Positions 26,643 to 35,375 of a stretch of 64,000 nucleotides of DNA are shown one piece after another. The notes under the pieces are model-generated. The model did no database searches. It worked only from the letters and a program-made list of their open reading frames with translations, and had not been told where the DNA came from. Location: positions 4,005,154-4,069,153 of the forward strand of contig OY282447.1 of assembly GCA_958296165.1 (NCBI GenBank). The letters run 5' to 3'. Position numbers and translations under genes: made by a program. The DNA comes from an uncultured Pseudomonadales bacterium. Lineage in GTDB: Bacteria > Pseudomonadota > Gammaproteobacteria > Pseudomonadales > Azotimanducaceae. The number at the start of each line of letters is the position of its first letter. Position 1 is the first letter of the stretch.

Positions 26643-27794
26643 CTAGATTGCGATGTCGCGCGTGTTGTAGTCGCGTATCACCTTGTCGAAGGTCTCTGGA
26701 TTCCAGCGGTACTGGTCGGCTGTGTCTCGGCGCGGCTGATACACGAACGGCGTCTCGTCCGTGTAGAGCTGGCTGCGGGCGTCGATTGCGACGGCAATAA
26801 CGTCTGCCCGCTTGTCCACGAACTCGTCGTCGTAGACCACATGCGGCGGCTGCATGAGATGACCATGCTGGCCGAGGACGGCGGCGCGCCGATGGAATCC
26901 CCAAGAGACGGATATTCTGAAGTCGCTGGACGTATTCGCGAACGAGGCGTGCAGGGTCTGCCTGTTGACGATCGTGACGTCGCCGGCCTCGCAGTAGAGC
27001 GGAATCGCGTCCGGCAGCCGATCCGAGCCGCCGTTCCGTTCGACCATGGCGGCGATGTCGACCTTGCCGAGCTTGTGCGTGCCCGGCACGACCCAAAGGC
27101 AGCTGTGCGCCGTGGTCTTGTTGAGCTGGGCCTGAAAGTTCACGCCGTGAATGCCTTCGTCCCAGTTTGGGCTGTGCCAGTGCGTTACGCCGTCCTGATG
27201 CCACGCCACGGAACTGCCGAGCCCGGGCTGCTTGATGAAGATCGCATCGTTGTAGGGCACGAAGTCCGGGCCGTTGATCGCTTCGGCGATGGCCAAGAGC
27301 TCCGGATGGCCATAGACGCGCAACCCGGACTCCATGAGCTGGCACATCCCGGCGATGATCAGCACGACGTGGTCCGGCACGTTTCCGTCCGGCACCGGCG
27401 CGGCCATCTTGCTGGGGTGCCGGCCGCTGGAGGCGTCGGTGCCTCCCCACGGATCGGCCAGCGGTTTCGCAAAGGCGTAGGGATTGCGCTGCATGTCGAT
27501 GCCGACGGCCGGGTTGCCCTCGGCGTCCACGGTTGCGCCGGGGGCGACGGGCGCACGCTCCAGGATGTGCAGCACGTCGCGGCGCAGCTCTTCTATTTCC
27601 GCCTGCCGCAGCACACCCTCGAAGACGTAGAAGCCGTGCTGCCAATAGGCATCGACGATGTCTGGATGGATGTTGCCGTGCGCATCGAAACGCACCGGCC
27701 CGCGATTGCCGATCCGCTGCGCCCGCTGCATCCCTTCGCGCACGTACACGGTCATGCGCCTGGCGTGCTCCGCCGCAGACAGACTCTCCGTCAT
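26643..27794 (-). CDS. phytanoyl-CoA dioxygenase (PhyH) family protein
   Basis: 383 residues from ATG 27794, preceded by a strong ribosome site (CGGGAGGAGGCAC); an upstream ATG at 27878 lacks one. The double-stranded beta-helix iron site is visible: WHQDGVTHW supplies the first His and Asp, and QTLHASFANTS supplies the distal His, with a 2-oxoglutarate-binding arginine expected in the following DFRISVSWGFH. These enzymes hydroxylate or halogenate small molecules using Fe(II), oxygen and 2-oxoglutarate. The actual substrate is unknown. The neighbours (ADP-ribosylglycohydrolase and a secreted hydrolase) do not define a recognised pathway. Confidence 0.88.
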   Translation of the reverse strand: MTESLSAAEHARRMTVYVREGMQRAQRIGNRGPVRFDAHGNIHPDIVDAYWQHGFYVFEGVLRQAEIEELRRDVLHILERAPVAPGATVDAEGNPAVGIDMQRNPYAFAKPLADPWGGTDASSGRHPSKMAAPVPDGNVPDHVVLIIAGMCQLMESGLRVYGHPELLAIAEAINGPDFVPYNDAIFIKQPGLGSSVAWHQDGVTHWHSPNWDEGIHGVNFQAQLNKTTAHSCLWVVPGTHKLGKVDIAAMVERNGGSDRLPDAIPLYCEAGDVTIVNRQTLHASFANTSSDFRISVSWGFHRRAAVLGQHGHLMQPPHVVYDDEFVDKRADVIAVAIDARSQLYTDETPFVYQPRRDTADQYRWNPETFDKVIRDYNTRDIAI

Positions 27795-27864
27795 GTGCCT
27801 CCTCCCGATCCGTTCAAGCGGCCGAACCCTGCCATCGCCAGGCCATCTCCAGCATAGCGCACAG

Positions 27865-29250
27865 TCAAGGCGCGGCATCGTCGCCCGGCTTCTGCGCGTC
27901 TAGGCGCGTTGCCCAAGCCGCTGCTTGCGCCCGCATCGCTGTGGCGTCTTCGGGCAAGACCATCCCCTGCTCGATGGAACGCTCCAAAGCGGCGTTCCAA
28001 GCGTCGAGGTAGTGCTTGCTGTCTGGATACAGCGCTGCGAGCTGATCGGCATCGAAGTCGGTCGCGGTGCCGTACAGGAAGCCGAATCGTGAGCCTTCCC
28101 TGCGCGTCCCGAAGCCGCTGTGGGAGGCAGTCGGCACCTCGATGTCGGGCAGACGAATGCCGCCGAGGGCGTTGCCATGTTCGTCTCTTACCACCGCTGG
28201 CCGGGGTGTAGCGGGCTTCACCTCCACACGCGGCATCTTGGGCGGCGCTACGCCGTCCTTGATCCATCGGTGCAGATGCCGGATTGAGGCGTTGTAGACC
28301 GGCGAGTAGGACATCCAGTTCGAGCCGCCCTCGGTGGGTTCGGCGGGCCTCGGAACCGATACGTGCGAAGTGCCCGGCACTTCCCAGAGCCGGAACCGGG
28401 GCGAATCGAGCTCGCGCACGCCGTAGTAGCTCATCACCTCCGTCTCGGAGTTGACGACGATGACGGGAACGTCGAGATCGGCCCTGATCGATGCGTTCGC
28501 ACGACCGCGTCGGGCGGCGAGATCGGCTGCGAATGGCACGACCCTGCCGAAGTCGATGAACGGCAGGTAGCCGTCGAACAGGCCCGTCAAGTGGTGTACG
28601 CCGTTGATGTAGGTGCGCAGGCGCGCGGCGGATTGGGATGCTCCTGCCGCGATGAGCCGCTCGACCGGGAGCCCTGCCATGGGGTCTAGCCCCTCCGCGT
28701 CCCGCTCGGGGCCGACGGCGCTCGCCGCTTGGGTGAAGATGTCGTAGGAGTAGGCATCGCCCGGGTGATCGAGCGAGCCGTAGCGCTCGGCATCCCACGC
28801 CTTCAAGCCTTGTGGATTCTGGGGGAAGCCGTGGATGCCGATCTTCTGCGCGGAAACGCCGACCCAGGCGTAGCCGCGCAGCGCCTCGCCGCTCGCTGAT
28901 CCCAGCTCGAAGCCAGCGGTGACGTTCAGCCAGAAGACGACGACCGTGCCGTTGAACGTGGCGGGGTCTTCCGGTCGGACCACCAGAATGCGCGTCTTGA
29001 AGCTGGCCTTGTCCGCGCCGGGGCGCGTTTGCCAGGCGCCGTCGGGCGTGTGTTCGCCCTCGCTCAATTCGTAGGCCGTCGCTTCGCCGGCCAGGAAGTA
29101 CTCCTCGGTCACATAGCCCAGATGCGCCACCTCCGCGGCTGCAAACGGCGCCCCGCGCGTACCGCCCGTGACCGGGCCGGATAGCGTGGCCGCGTCCACG
29201 GCAACTGCAAAGCAGACGCCAAGCGCCAGCAACGTACCCTTTAGTTTCAT
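27865..29250 (-). CDS. secreted alpha/beta hydrolase domain protein (Abhydrolase_10 type)
   Basis: 461 residues from ATG 29250, with a classical signal peptide (MKLKGTLLALGVCFAVAVDA) and GGGCGGGCGA-type ribosome site; a start at 29319 would bury the signal. The pattern FNGTVVVFWLNVTAGFELGS, AGASQSAARLRTYINGVHH (candidate nucleophile serine in GASQS), VIVVNSETEVMSYYGV and EVPGTSHVSV (candidate His) matches the large uncharacterised alpha/beta hydrolase group found in marine and soil proteobacteria. It is probably a periplasmic esterase or lactonase. Substrate unknown. It lies upstream of, and on the same strand as, the PhyH and ADP-ribosylglycohydrolase genes. Confidence 0.8.
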   Translation of the reverse strand: MKLKGTLLALGVCFAVAVDAATLSGPVTGGTRGAPFAAAEVAHLGYVTEEYFLAGEATAYELSEGEHTPDGAWQTRPGADKASFKTRILVVRPEDPATFNGTVVVFWLNVTAGFELGSASGEALRGYAWVGVSAQKIGIHGFPQNPQGLKAWDAERYGSLDHPGDAYSYDIFTQAASAVGPERDAEGLDPMAGLPVERLIAAGASQSAARLRTYINGVHHLTGLFDGYLPFIDFGRVVPFAADLAARRGRANASIRADLDVPVIVVNSETEVMSYYGVRELDSPRFRLWEVPGTSHVSVPRPAEPTEGGSNWMSYSPVYNASIRHLHRWIKDGVAPPKMPRVEVKPATPRPAVVRDEHGNALGGIRLPDIEVPTASHSGFGTRREGSRFGFLYGTATDFDADQLAALYPDSKHYLDAWNAALERSIEQGMVLPEDATAMRAQAAAWATRLDAQKPGDDAAP

Positions 29251-29315
29251 TCGCCCGCCCGGTTTCGTGTTCGACAGTGAGCGCGTGAGTGTAGCAACCG
29301 TGGCGGCAACTGGCG

Positions 29316-29455
29316 TCAAGCCGCCTCAAAGATCAACACGCCACGCGGGTCACCCAAGCCTGCCTGCTTGCCAATCTGGCTGAACGGCTGGCAGGGCGGC
29401 CCACCGTGCAGCAGCCCAGTTCGCCCGCCTTGAACCCCAGCACGTCCAGCAGACG
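29316..29455 (-). pseudogene. fragment of a C5-cytosine DNA methyltransferase (Dcm-like)
   Basis: One frame gives LLDVLGFKAGELG and another, one base off, continues LLHGGPPCQPFSQIGKQAGL then GDPRGVLIFEAA and a stop at 29316. GGPPCQPFSQ is the catalytic motif IV of C5-cytosine methylases, with the nucleophile cysteine. Motif I and all of the C-terminal recognition part are missing, and a frameshift separates the two pieces, so this is a dead relic of a restriction-modification gene. It abuts the promoter region of the hydrolase gene. Confidence 0.8.
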
Positions 29456-29568
29456 AACTGATCCTTGACATCCATGGAACCAAGGTTGAAGAACGGTGAA
29501 GAACGGGGGTGGGGCGACCGGGATGGCGCTAATATGCGAACAGTCATCACAAGGACTAGGAGGATAGG

Positions 29569-30366
29569 TTGGCCTATTTCGACGACGTCGCTCAGTACAA
29601 TCAGGATCGCTGGGAGGAGCTCGCCGCTCGGGGCATGCAATGCACCAAGCCCATGTTGGACTTGGACGCCGAGGCTTCGCTTGCGCTGGTGGACCCCCAC
29701 GGGGTCGCCGGAAATGTCGCAGGCAAGGACGTGCTGTGTCTGGCCGGCGCGGGAGGGCAGCAGTCGGCCGCCTTTGGGATACTAGGCGCGACGGTGACCG
29801 TGCTCGACCTGACGGAGACGCAGTTGAAGAGAGACCACGAAACGGCGGCGCACTACGGCTTGGAGGTGCGCACGGTCCAAGGCGACATGAGGGATCTGTC
29901 GGCATTCGACGACGGCGCATTCGACCTCGTGCATCATGCCTACTCCATCAACTTCGTCCCCGACCCCATGCCGGTCTTCCGGGAGGTCGTCCGGGTGCTG
30001 CGCCCCGGAGGGCTGTACATGCTGAGGTGCGCCAACCCCTTCGCCCAAGATCTGTACTCCCGTTGGAACGGGGATGGCTACGTCCTGAAGGATCGCTACG
30101 AGGACGGCGAACTCAACGAAGCCCCTTGGGAGTTCCAAGGATTCGACGGGAACCGCGAGAAGGTCGTAGGAGCGAGGACGTTCCGACATACGCTGAGCAC
30201 GCTGCTGAACGGCCTCGCGGAGATGCGGCTGGTATTGCTCGGCCTGTGGGAGGGTGCCGCCCTGTGGGATGACGCCGGCGCCAAGGCCCCCGAGCCGGGC
30301 TCCTGGGAGCACTTCGTGTCGGTGGCCCCGCCCTACCAGACCATATGGACGCGGCTGGATTCCTAA
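29569..30366 (+). CDS. class I SAM-dependent methyltransferase
   Basis: 265 residues starting at TTG 29569, supported by AGGACTAGGAGGATAGG just upstream. Motif I is VLCLAGAGGQQSAAFGILGA, followed by VTVLDLTETQL (acidic residue of motif II), VQGDMRDLSAFDDGAFDLVH (motifs III-IV) and VRVLRPGGLYMLR (post-motif). This is a UbiE/type-11 small-molecule methyltransferase of the cytosol. The target is not deducible. It lies convergent with the HATPase-PrnB fusion gene. Confidence 0.85.
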   Translation: MAYFDDVAQYNQDRWEELAARGMQCTKPMLDLDAEASLALVDPHGVAGNVAGKDVLCLAGAGGQQSAAFGILGATVTVLDLTETQLKRDHETAAHYGLEVRTVQGDMRDLSAFDDGAFDLVHHAYSINFVPDPMPVFREVVRVLRPGGLYMLRCANPFAQDLYSRWNGDGYVLKDRYEDGELNEAPWEFQGFDGNREKVVGARTFRHTLSTLLNGLAEMRLVLLGLWEGAALWDDAGAKAPEPGSWEHFVSVAPPYQTIWTRLDS

Positions 30367-30413
30367 ACGCGGGCCGCGCATCGCCCACTTCGTAGCGAAC
30401 GCCGACACCGAGC

Positions 30414-30439
30414 GGGGGACGCCACAGGCAGCGTCTCCC
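30414..30439. terminator. possible bidirectional terminator between convergent genes
   Basis: GGGGGACGC (30414-30422) and GCGTCTCCC (30431-30439) form a 9-bp stem with one G-T pair and an 8-nt loop, between the stops of the methyltransferase and the HATPase fusion gene. No T-tract follows on either strand, so it is only a candidate. Confidence 0.35.
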
Positions 30440-30450
30440 TCACCCATCGG

Positions 30451-31995
30451 TCAGCGAACGCGGTTGATTAAGGCATCCAATTCGTCAATCGAACCGCGAG
30501 TGAATTTCGTGAGCGTTTCCAGCATCTCCGTATCGTAGCCGCCGCTTCCTGTGCTGCCTGAAGGGCGCGAGGCGAAGCTCGCCCGCGCCAAGCGGAGGTG
30601 CGGCACGCGAAACTTGTACAGCTGTTGAAACAACTCGCGCAGGCTAGCCAGGCTGGCGCGGTCGGCGAGCCGGCCGTCCTTGGCCAATTCCAGGAGCGAG
30701 GGATAGTCGCGCAGGCGCTCTGCGATGCGCCGAAGTTCCTGCGGCAAGGGTTGGCTGGTCAGCGCGAAATACGCTTCATAGTCGCTCCGATCCGTCAGTT
30801 CGGCGGGGAACATCAGCCGGTCCACGATCTGAACGCCAAGGTGGGCGGCGCTCGGCCCGTCGTAGCGCCTTCCCGCTATCTCCAGATCGGGAAAGCACGG
30901 TGCGAGATGCGCTGAGAACACCGAGGGCGACATGGTGCGTTTCACTCTGACCAGTGCGGAAACCAACGATTCCAACGCCATCGCCGCCTGCGTCAGACAC
31001 TCGGCGACTTCGGATCTCGCCGCGGCCAAGGCGCTGCCGAGACCCAAGGCGAGGTGCCCGATACACAGCGGCAGACAGCGTGCGGCTTTTGCTATCGAGA
31101 GGATGAATATGCGCTCCTCCGGCAGCGTCGTGAACGTCCGCATGCGTGGTCCCGACGGATTGCGCGGACCGTACGAGTAGAAGGTGTCTCGAGGCACCTC
31201 TAGCGCGGTCTCGTGCAGCGCCAGCAGCGCTTGCGCCACACTGTCCGTTTCACACGCATGCACTGCGTGACGCTCGAGCACAGAGGCGAGGAAGCCGAGG
31301 TCGCGCAGCCCCGCCAGCGCTTCCTCTCGGCTCCAGCGCCGCTTGAGCGCCCGCTCGGCGGCGTCTCGGCATGTTTGTTCAGCTTCGTCGAGGTTCGGGG
31401 CCGCCTGCCGCAGCGACGTGACAGAGGCATCCAGGCTGAGCGGGTCGAGCGCGGCGACCCGCAAGTCCCGCTCCGTTATCCCGAAGAGAGCCTGTATCTC
31501 CTCAGAATCCAGGCTGAACGGGCATGCGCTCGATGCGCTGGCGACGCGGAGGGCGCTAGGCCGAGACGGCGCAAATGTCTTCGGAGCCTGCAGGATCAGC
31601 GTGGTGTGATTGCGGCCATCTCGTCGCCCGTAGGCGATCTCGTCCATGAACGATTTCACGAAATGAACGCCCAACCCCTTGGTCTCGCGTACCTCCAGAC
31701 CCGATTCCAAGTCTGGGTCGGGCGCGTCGGTAGACGGATCGAACGCAACTCCCTCGTCCACTAGGACGACTTCAAGCGCTCCGTCCCGCTCGCTCAGGGT
31801 GACGAGGATCTCGTGCTCGTCGTTGTCCCGATAGCCGTAGTTGATGACGTTGGAAAGCAACTCGTCAAGCGCAAGGTTGACGCTCGTGATCCATTTCGGC
31901 GGCCAACCGCGGGCCTCGCCGTGCGCCTCAACCGCCTTGGCGCTGCGGACGACCTCCGAAAGGTCATTCTTCAGGGTCAGCGCGAGAGTCGTCAT
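30451..31995 (-). CDS. fusion of RsbW-like HATPase domain and PrnB/indoleamine-dioxygenase-like domain
   Basis: 514 residues from ATG 31995. Residues 1-140 form a GHKL ATPase domain of the anti-sigma-factor kinase type: N-box ELLSNVINYGY (E45, N49), G1 box DEGVAFDP (80-87) and G2 box ETKGLGVHFVK (104-114). Residues about 240-514 resemble the PrnB/IDO heme superfamily: a helical ERHAVHACETDSVAQALLAL region, CLPLCIGHLALGLG, RRYDGPSAAHLGVQIVDRL, then FRVPHLRLARASF with candidate heme-ligand H466, and GSTGSGGYDTEML (480-491), which recalls the GTGGT motif of indoleamine dioxygenase. No sigma factor, anti-anti-sigma or PrnA/C/D gene is nearby. Domain 2 assignment rests on motif memory and is less certain than domain 1. 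A start at 32016 is possible. Confidence 0.7.
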   Translation of the reverse strand: MTTLALTLKNDLSEVVRSAKAVEAHGEARGWPPKWITSVNLALDELLSNVINYGYRDNDEHEILVTLSERDGALEVVLVDEGVAFDPSTDAPDPDLESGLEVRETKGLGVHFVKSFMDEIAYGRRDGRNHTTLILQAPKTFAPSRPSALRVASASSACPFSLDSEEIQALFGITERDLRVAALDPLSLDASVTSLRQAAPNLDEAEQTCRDAAERALKRRWSREEALAGLRDLGFLASVLERHAVHACETDSVAQALLALHETALEVPRDTFYSYGPRNPSGPRMRTFTTLPEERIFILSIAKAARCLPLCIGHLALGLGSALAAARSEVAECLTQAAMALESLVSALVRVKRTMSPSVFSAHLAPCFPDLEIAGRRYDGPSAAHLGVQIVDRLMFPAELTDRSDYEAYFALTSQPLPQELRRIAERLRDYPSLLELAKDGRLADRASLASLRELFQQLYKFRVPHLRLARASFASRPSGSTGSGGYDTEMLETLTKFTRGSIDELDALINRVR

Positions 31996-32072
31996 GCCAG
32001 CTTTCTTCTGCCGCACCCTCTATACCATACCTTGAACTGGTTCAGTAGATATGGCACTGGGGGCTAGGCGGG

Positions 32073-32141
32073 CTAGGCAGCCTCCTGAGCGACGAGGTAC
32101 TCGTTGGGGGCGAGGTAGTCGAGAGCCGACTGGCGGACCAC
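32073..32141 (-). pseudogene. C-terminal tail of an integrase-core (IS3/IS481-like) transposase
   Basis: Reads VVRQSALDYLAPNEYLVAQEAA then stop. The S(A/S)L.YL.P.E(Y/F) pattern is the standard C-terminal end of DDE integrase-core transposases. Nothing upstream of it keeps similarity. The rest of the 32017-32486 gap holds no recognised gene; a plus-strand frame ending DWIIECESGDELLSRLRSIA at 32252 has no start or family I know. The gap presumably contains the promoters of the two divergent neighbours. Confidence 0.45.
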
Positions 32142-32486
32142 TTGGCCGGCCTGACGACCAGGGAGGATCGTGGACCGCGTCGGCGACTGGATCATCGAGT
32201 GCGAGTCCGGCGACGAGCTGCTGTCGCGCCTGCGCTCCATCGCCTCCACGTGAATCACGACGGCGCGTCCGCATGCTCGCCGAGTTTCCGCCCCTCGATG
32301 CGCGAGCGGCGCGGGCTCAAGCGGCCGGCTGACGACCACTGAGACCGCGTCGCCAGGCCGCCACATGAAGGACGCCGTGAGCAATCTGACCTACCTCTGT
32401 CGCACACCCGAGGCGGCTTGCCACGATGCCATAGCTGGGCGTTATCTGGTACGGTAGCGACCGAACCAATCTAGGGGAGGCTCGCC

Positions 32487-35273
32487 GTGGTCGAGATCAC
32501 GAATGCGCGGGTGCGTGCGCTGCTAATGGGCATCGCCGCGCTGTCTTGCGCCGCGCTGGCTGGTGCCGTAGCGGCAGAGGAAGCCGATGCCGGGCAGGAG
32601 GACGAAACCGAGGCCATCACGGAGGAAATGGTGGTCTACGGCATTCGCGGCAGCATGGAGCAATCGTTGCAGCGCAAGCGGAACGCCGATCACTTCGTAG
32701 ACGCCATCACGGCCGAAGACATCGGCGCGTTCCCCGATCAGAACCTCGCCGAATCATTGCAGCGCATCAGCGGCGTCGCCATTGACCGCAAGTCCGGGGA
32801 GGGCGCCTTCGTGAGCGTGCGCGGGTTGGGTCCTCAGTACGTGCAAACGACCATCGGCGGGCGCGTCGCGGCATCCAACGTCGACCCCGGCCAACACGAT
32901 GGCAGAGGCCAGGCGAACAGAGGCACGCGGGTGGTCGGCTTTCATTCGTTCCAATCCGGGCTGGTGCAGGCCGTGGAAGTACACAAGTCGCCACGCGCCG
33001 ATCACGTCGAGGGCGGGCTCGGCGGCTTCATCGACGTACAGACGCGCCGGCCGCTCGAAATGGGGAGTCGCCATCTTGCCGCGTCCTTGGACGGCCATGT
33101 GAACGAGCTGGCGGACGACGCAGCGCCGGGAGTTTTCGCTCTCTACAGCGATGCGCTCAGCGATACGCTCGGCGTGATGGTGTCCGCGCAGTGGGACAAC
33201 CGAGTCGTTCGATCGGACTCGCTGCATCATTATTCCTACGTTCCGAGCCCGCGCACGTACACCGTCAATGGGCAGCAGTTGACCGGCTATCACCCGCGCC
33301 AGATCCTAGGCGAGTTGCACCAGACGGACCGCGACCGCCTGAACGTCTCTTCTTCCGTGCAGTGGCGTCCTTCGGATCGCATCGATGCAACGTTCGATAT
33401 GTTGTACACCGACGTGTCGAGCGACGAGAAGGACTACTGGCGCGACTTCCGCATCCAGCAGCGACTCGCCAACAACATCACCGCCGCTACGCTCACGAAC
33501 GACAACGGCACAGGCGTCTTCACGTCGATTTCCACCTCAGGCGCCGGCGCGTTCATACAACAAGGCTCAGAGCAGGTTGATACCGAAGCGCTCACGTTCG
33601 GTGCCAATTTGCAGATCCAGGCGACCGACGACCTCGCCCTGAATGTCGACTTGTCGGTTTCCAATACCGATTCGCCGAGCATGAATCGAGACTATCTGAT
33701 GCGCAACACGAACACGCAGATGTCGTACGGCAAGTTCGGCCCGGGCGGCATTCCGTCGCTGACTTCCTCTTCCCCTCTGAATGACCCGGCTTGGTTTCAT
33801 GTCGTAAAGCACTCCATTCAGAGCCATCTGGTAGACGACCAGATCGTCCAATTCAGAGTGGACGGCACCTTCGATGTGGGCGGGAGTTGGCTCGACACGA
33901 TTCAAGTCGGCTTCCGGTCCGCCAAGCAGGAACGCGGCGACAGATTCAGATACTTGAACAGCAGGGCGTTTATCGGTTCGCCGATCACCGAGTTCGGCGG
34001 CGACGATCCATTCCCGGCCGAAGCGGATTTCCTAAGCGGTCTTGGCAACGAGTTCCCGTCGAACATCGTCAATCCGAACTTGGCGGTCATTCAGCGGACG
34101 TTCGTCACCCGGCCCGATGAGATACGCAGTGGCCGTGGTTTCAACACGGGTACGGAGAAGTCCCTTGAGGGATACGTGCAAGGCAGCTTCAACGAAGATC
34201 TCAATCACGAGGACGACTCCGTCGCCGTATATGCCATGGCCACATTCGCCGGCGAAATGGGCAATACGCCGTATTCGGGCAATTTCGGCGTGCGCTATGT
34301 GCAGAACGACACCGGCTCGATAGGGCAAATATCGACGCCTACCGGCTTCGACATCTCAGACCCCACCCAGCCTGAACTGCTGCTTTCGCCACCTGAGTTC
34401 CTGAACGTAGCGCACAGCTATTCGGAGCTGTTGCCTTCGCTCAATCTGAGATTCGATCCGCGCGAAGACGTCGTCGTGCGGGCGTCGGTGGCAAAGGTGC
34501 TGAGTCGGCCAGCGTATGGGGATTTGAACCCTAGATTTACCGGTGGCGGCATCGGCCGTACGATACGGGCCGGCAATGGCGAACTTGATCCAACGATCGC
34601 AACGCAAGTGGATGTCGCGCTGGAGTGGTACTTCGCCGATTACTCGATTGCCTCGGTCGGAGTCTTCATCAAGGACATCGAGGCGTTCGTTCAGCTTGAT
34701 CTCGATCAAGTCCGGTTCGACAACGTGGTCGATCCCGACACCAACCTGCCGGTCGTCTTGACTGCCCGCAGACCGCTGAACAGTGGCCAATCGCGCTTGA
34801 CGGGGATTGAACTGGCGTTTCAGAGGACGTTCGCGGATCTGCTGCCCGCTCCGTTCGATGGTCTTGGCGTGATTGCCAACTGGACGTATATCGATTCCGG
34901 CTCGGACTTCCGCAACGAGTCGACCGGCGCCACCTACAGCATTCCTGGTCTGTCCGAGAACACCGTCAATTTAACGGCGTTCTACGAGAAAGGCCCGTGG
35001 CGCGGGCGTGTGTCCTACAACCTGCGCAGCGACTTCCTGGATCAGATCGCGGACGGCCAAGGCCACCCGTACTTCGTCGACGAGTACGATCAGATCGATG
35101 CATCGTTTGGCTACATGTTGAACGAAAGGGTGACGTTCAGCGTGGAAGCGATCAATCTCAGAGACGAGAACGTGTACTACTACAATCGGCTGGGAACAGG
35201 CACCCAAGAGCATTTCTCAAGCGCGATCAATGCCGGCCGCCGATTTCAATTCGGCGTGCGTGTGAAGCTGTAA
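32487..35273 (+). CDS. TonB-dependent outer membrane receptor
   Basis: 928 residues from GTG 32487, behind AGGGGAGGCTCGCC. A signal peptide (LLMGIAALSCAALAGAVAAE) is followed by a TonB-box region (EEMVVYGIRGS) and the plug domain: NADHFVDAITAEDIGAFPDQ, NLAESLQRISGVAIDR, GEGAFVSVRGLG. The remaining 700 residues are an alternating-strand barrel ending in the aromatic-rich FGVRVKL typical of outer-membrane insertion. This spelling of the plug matches TonB receptors for complex carbohydrates or similar ligands in gammaproteobacteria. Ligand unknown, since no glycoside hydrolase or siderophore genes lie alongside. Confidence 0.92.
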   Translation: MVEITNARVRALLMGIAALSCAALAGAVAAEEADAGQEDETEAITEEMVVYGIRGSMEQSLQRKRNADHFVDAITAEDIGAFPDQNLAESLQRISGVAIDRKSGEGAFVSVRGLGPQYVQTTIGGRVAASNVDPGQHDGRGQANRGTRVVGFHSFQSGLVQAVEVHKSPRADHVEGGLGGFIDVQTRRPLEMGSRHLAASLDGHVNELADDAAPGVFALYSDALSDTLGVMVSAQWDNRVVRSDSLHHYSYVPSPRTYTVNGQQLTGYHPRQILGELHQTDRDRLNVSSSVQWRPSDRIDATFDMLYTDVSSDEKDYWRDFRIQQRLANNITAATLTNDNGTGVFTSISTSGAGAFIQQGSEQVDTEALTFGANLQIQATDDLALNVDLSVSNTDSPSMNRDYLMRNTNTQMSYGKFGPGGIPSLTSSSPLNDPAWFHVVKHSIQSHLVDDQIVQFRVDGTFDVGGSWLDTIQVGFRSAKQERGDRFRYLNSRAFIGSPITEFGGDDPFPAEADFLSGLGNEFPSNIVNPNLAVIQRTFVTRPDEIRSGRGFNTGTEKSLEGYVQGSFNEDLNHEDDSVAVYAMATFAGEMGNTPYSGNFGVRYVQNDTGSIGQISTPTGFDISDPTQPELLLSPPEFLNVAHSYSELLPSLNLRFDPREDVVVRASVAKVLSRPAYGDLNPRFTGGGIGRTIRAGNGELDPTIATQVDVALEWYFADYSIASVGVFIKDIEAFVQLDLDQVRFDNVVDPDTNLPVVLTARRPLNSGQSRLTGIELAFQRTFADLLPAPFDGLGVIANWTYIDSGSDFRNESTGATYSIPGLSENTVNLTAFYEKGPWRGRVSYNLRSDFLDQIADGQGHPYFVDEYDQIDASFGYMLNERVTFSVEAINLRDENVYYYNRLGTGTQEHFSSAINAGRRFQFGVRVKL

Positions 35274-35375
35274 GTTCGCCGCGTTTCGACGGGGCAGCGT
35301 CGTTCTTCAGCCGGCGCTGTTGTCGGCGCACGCCACGACGAAATCAGCAGTCCGCTGCGGCGAAGCGTGCATGCC

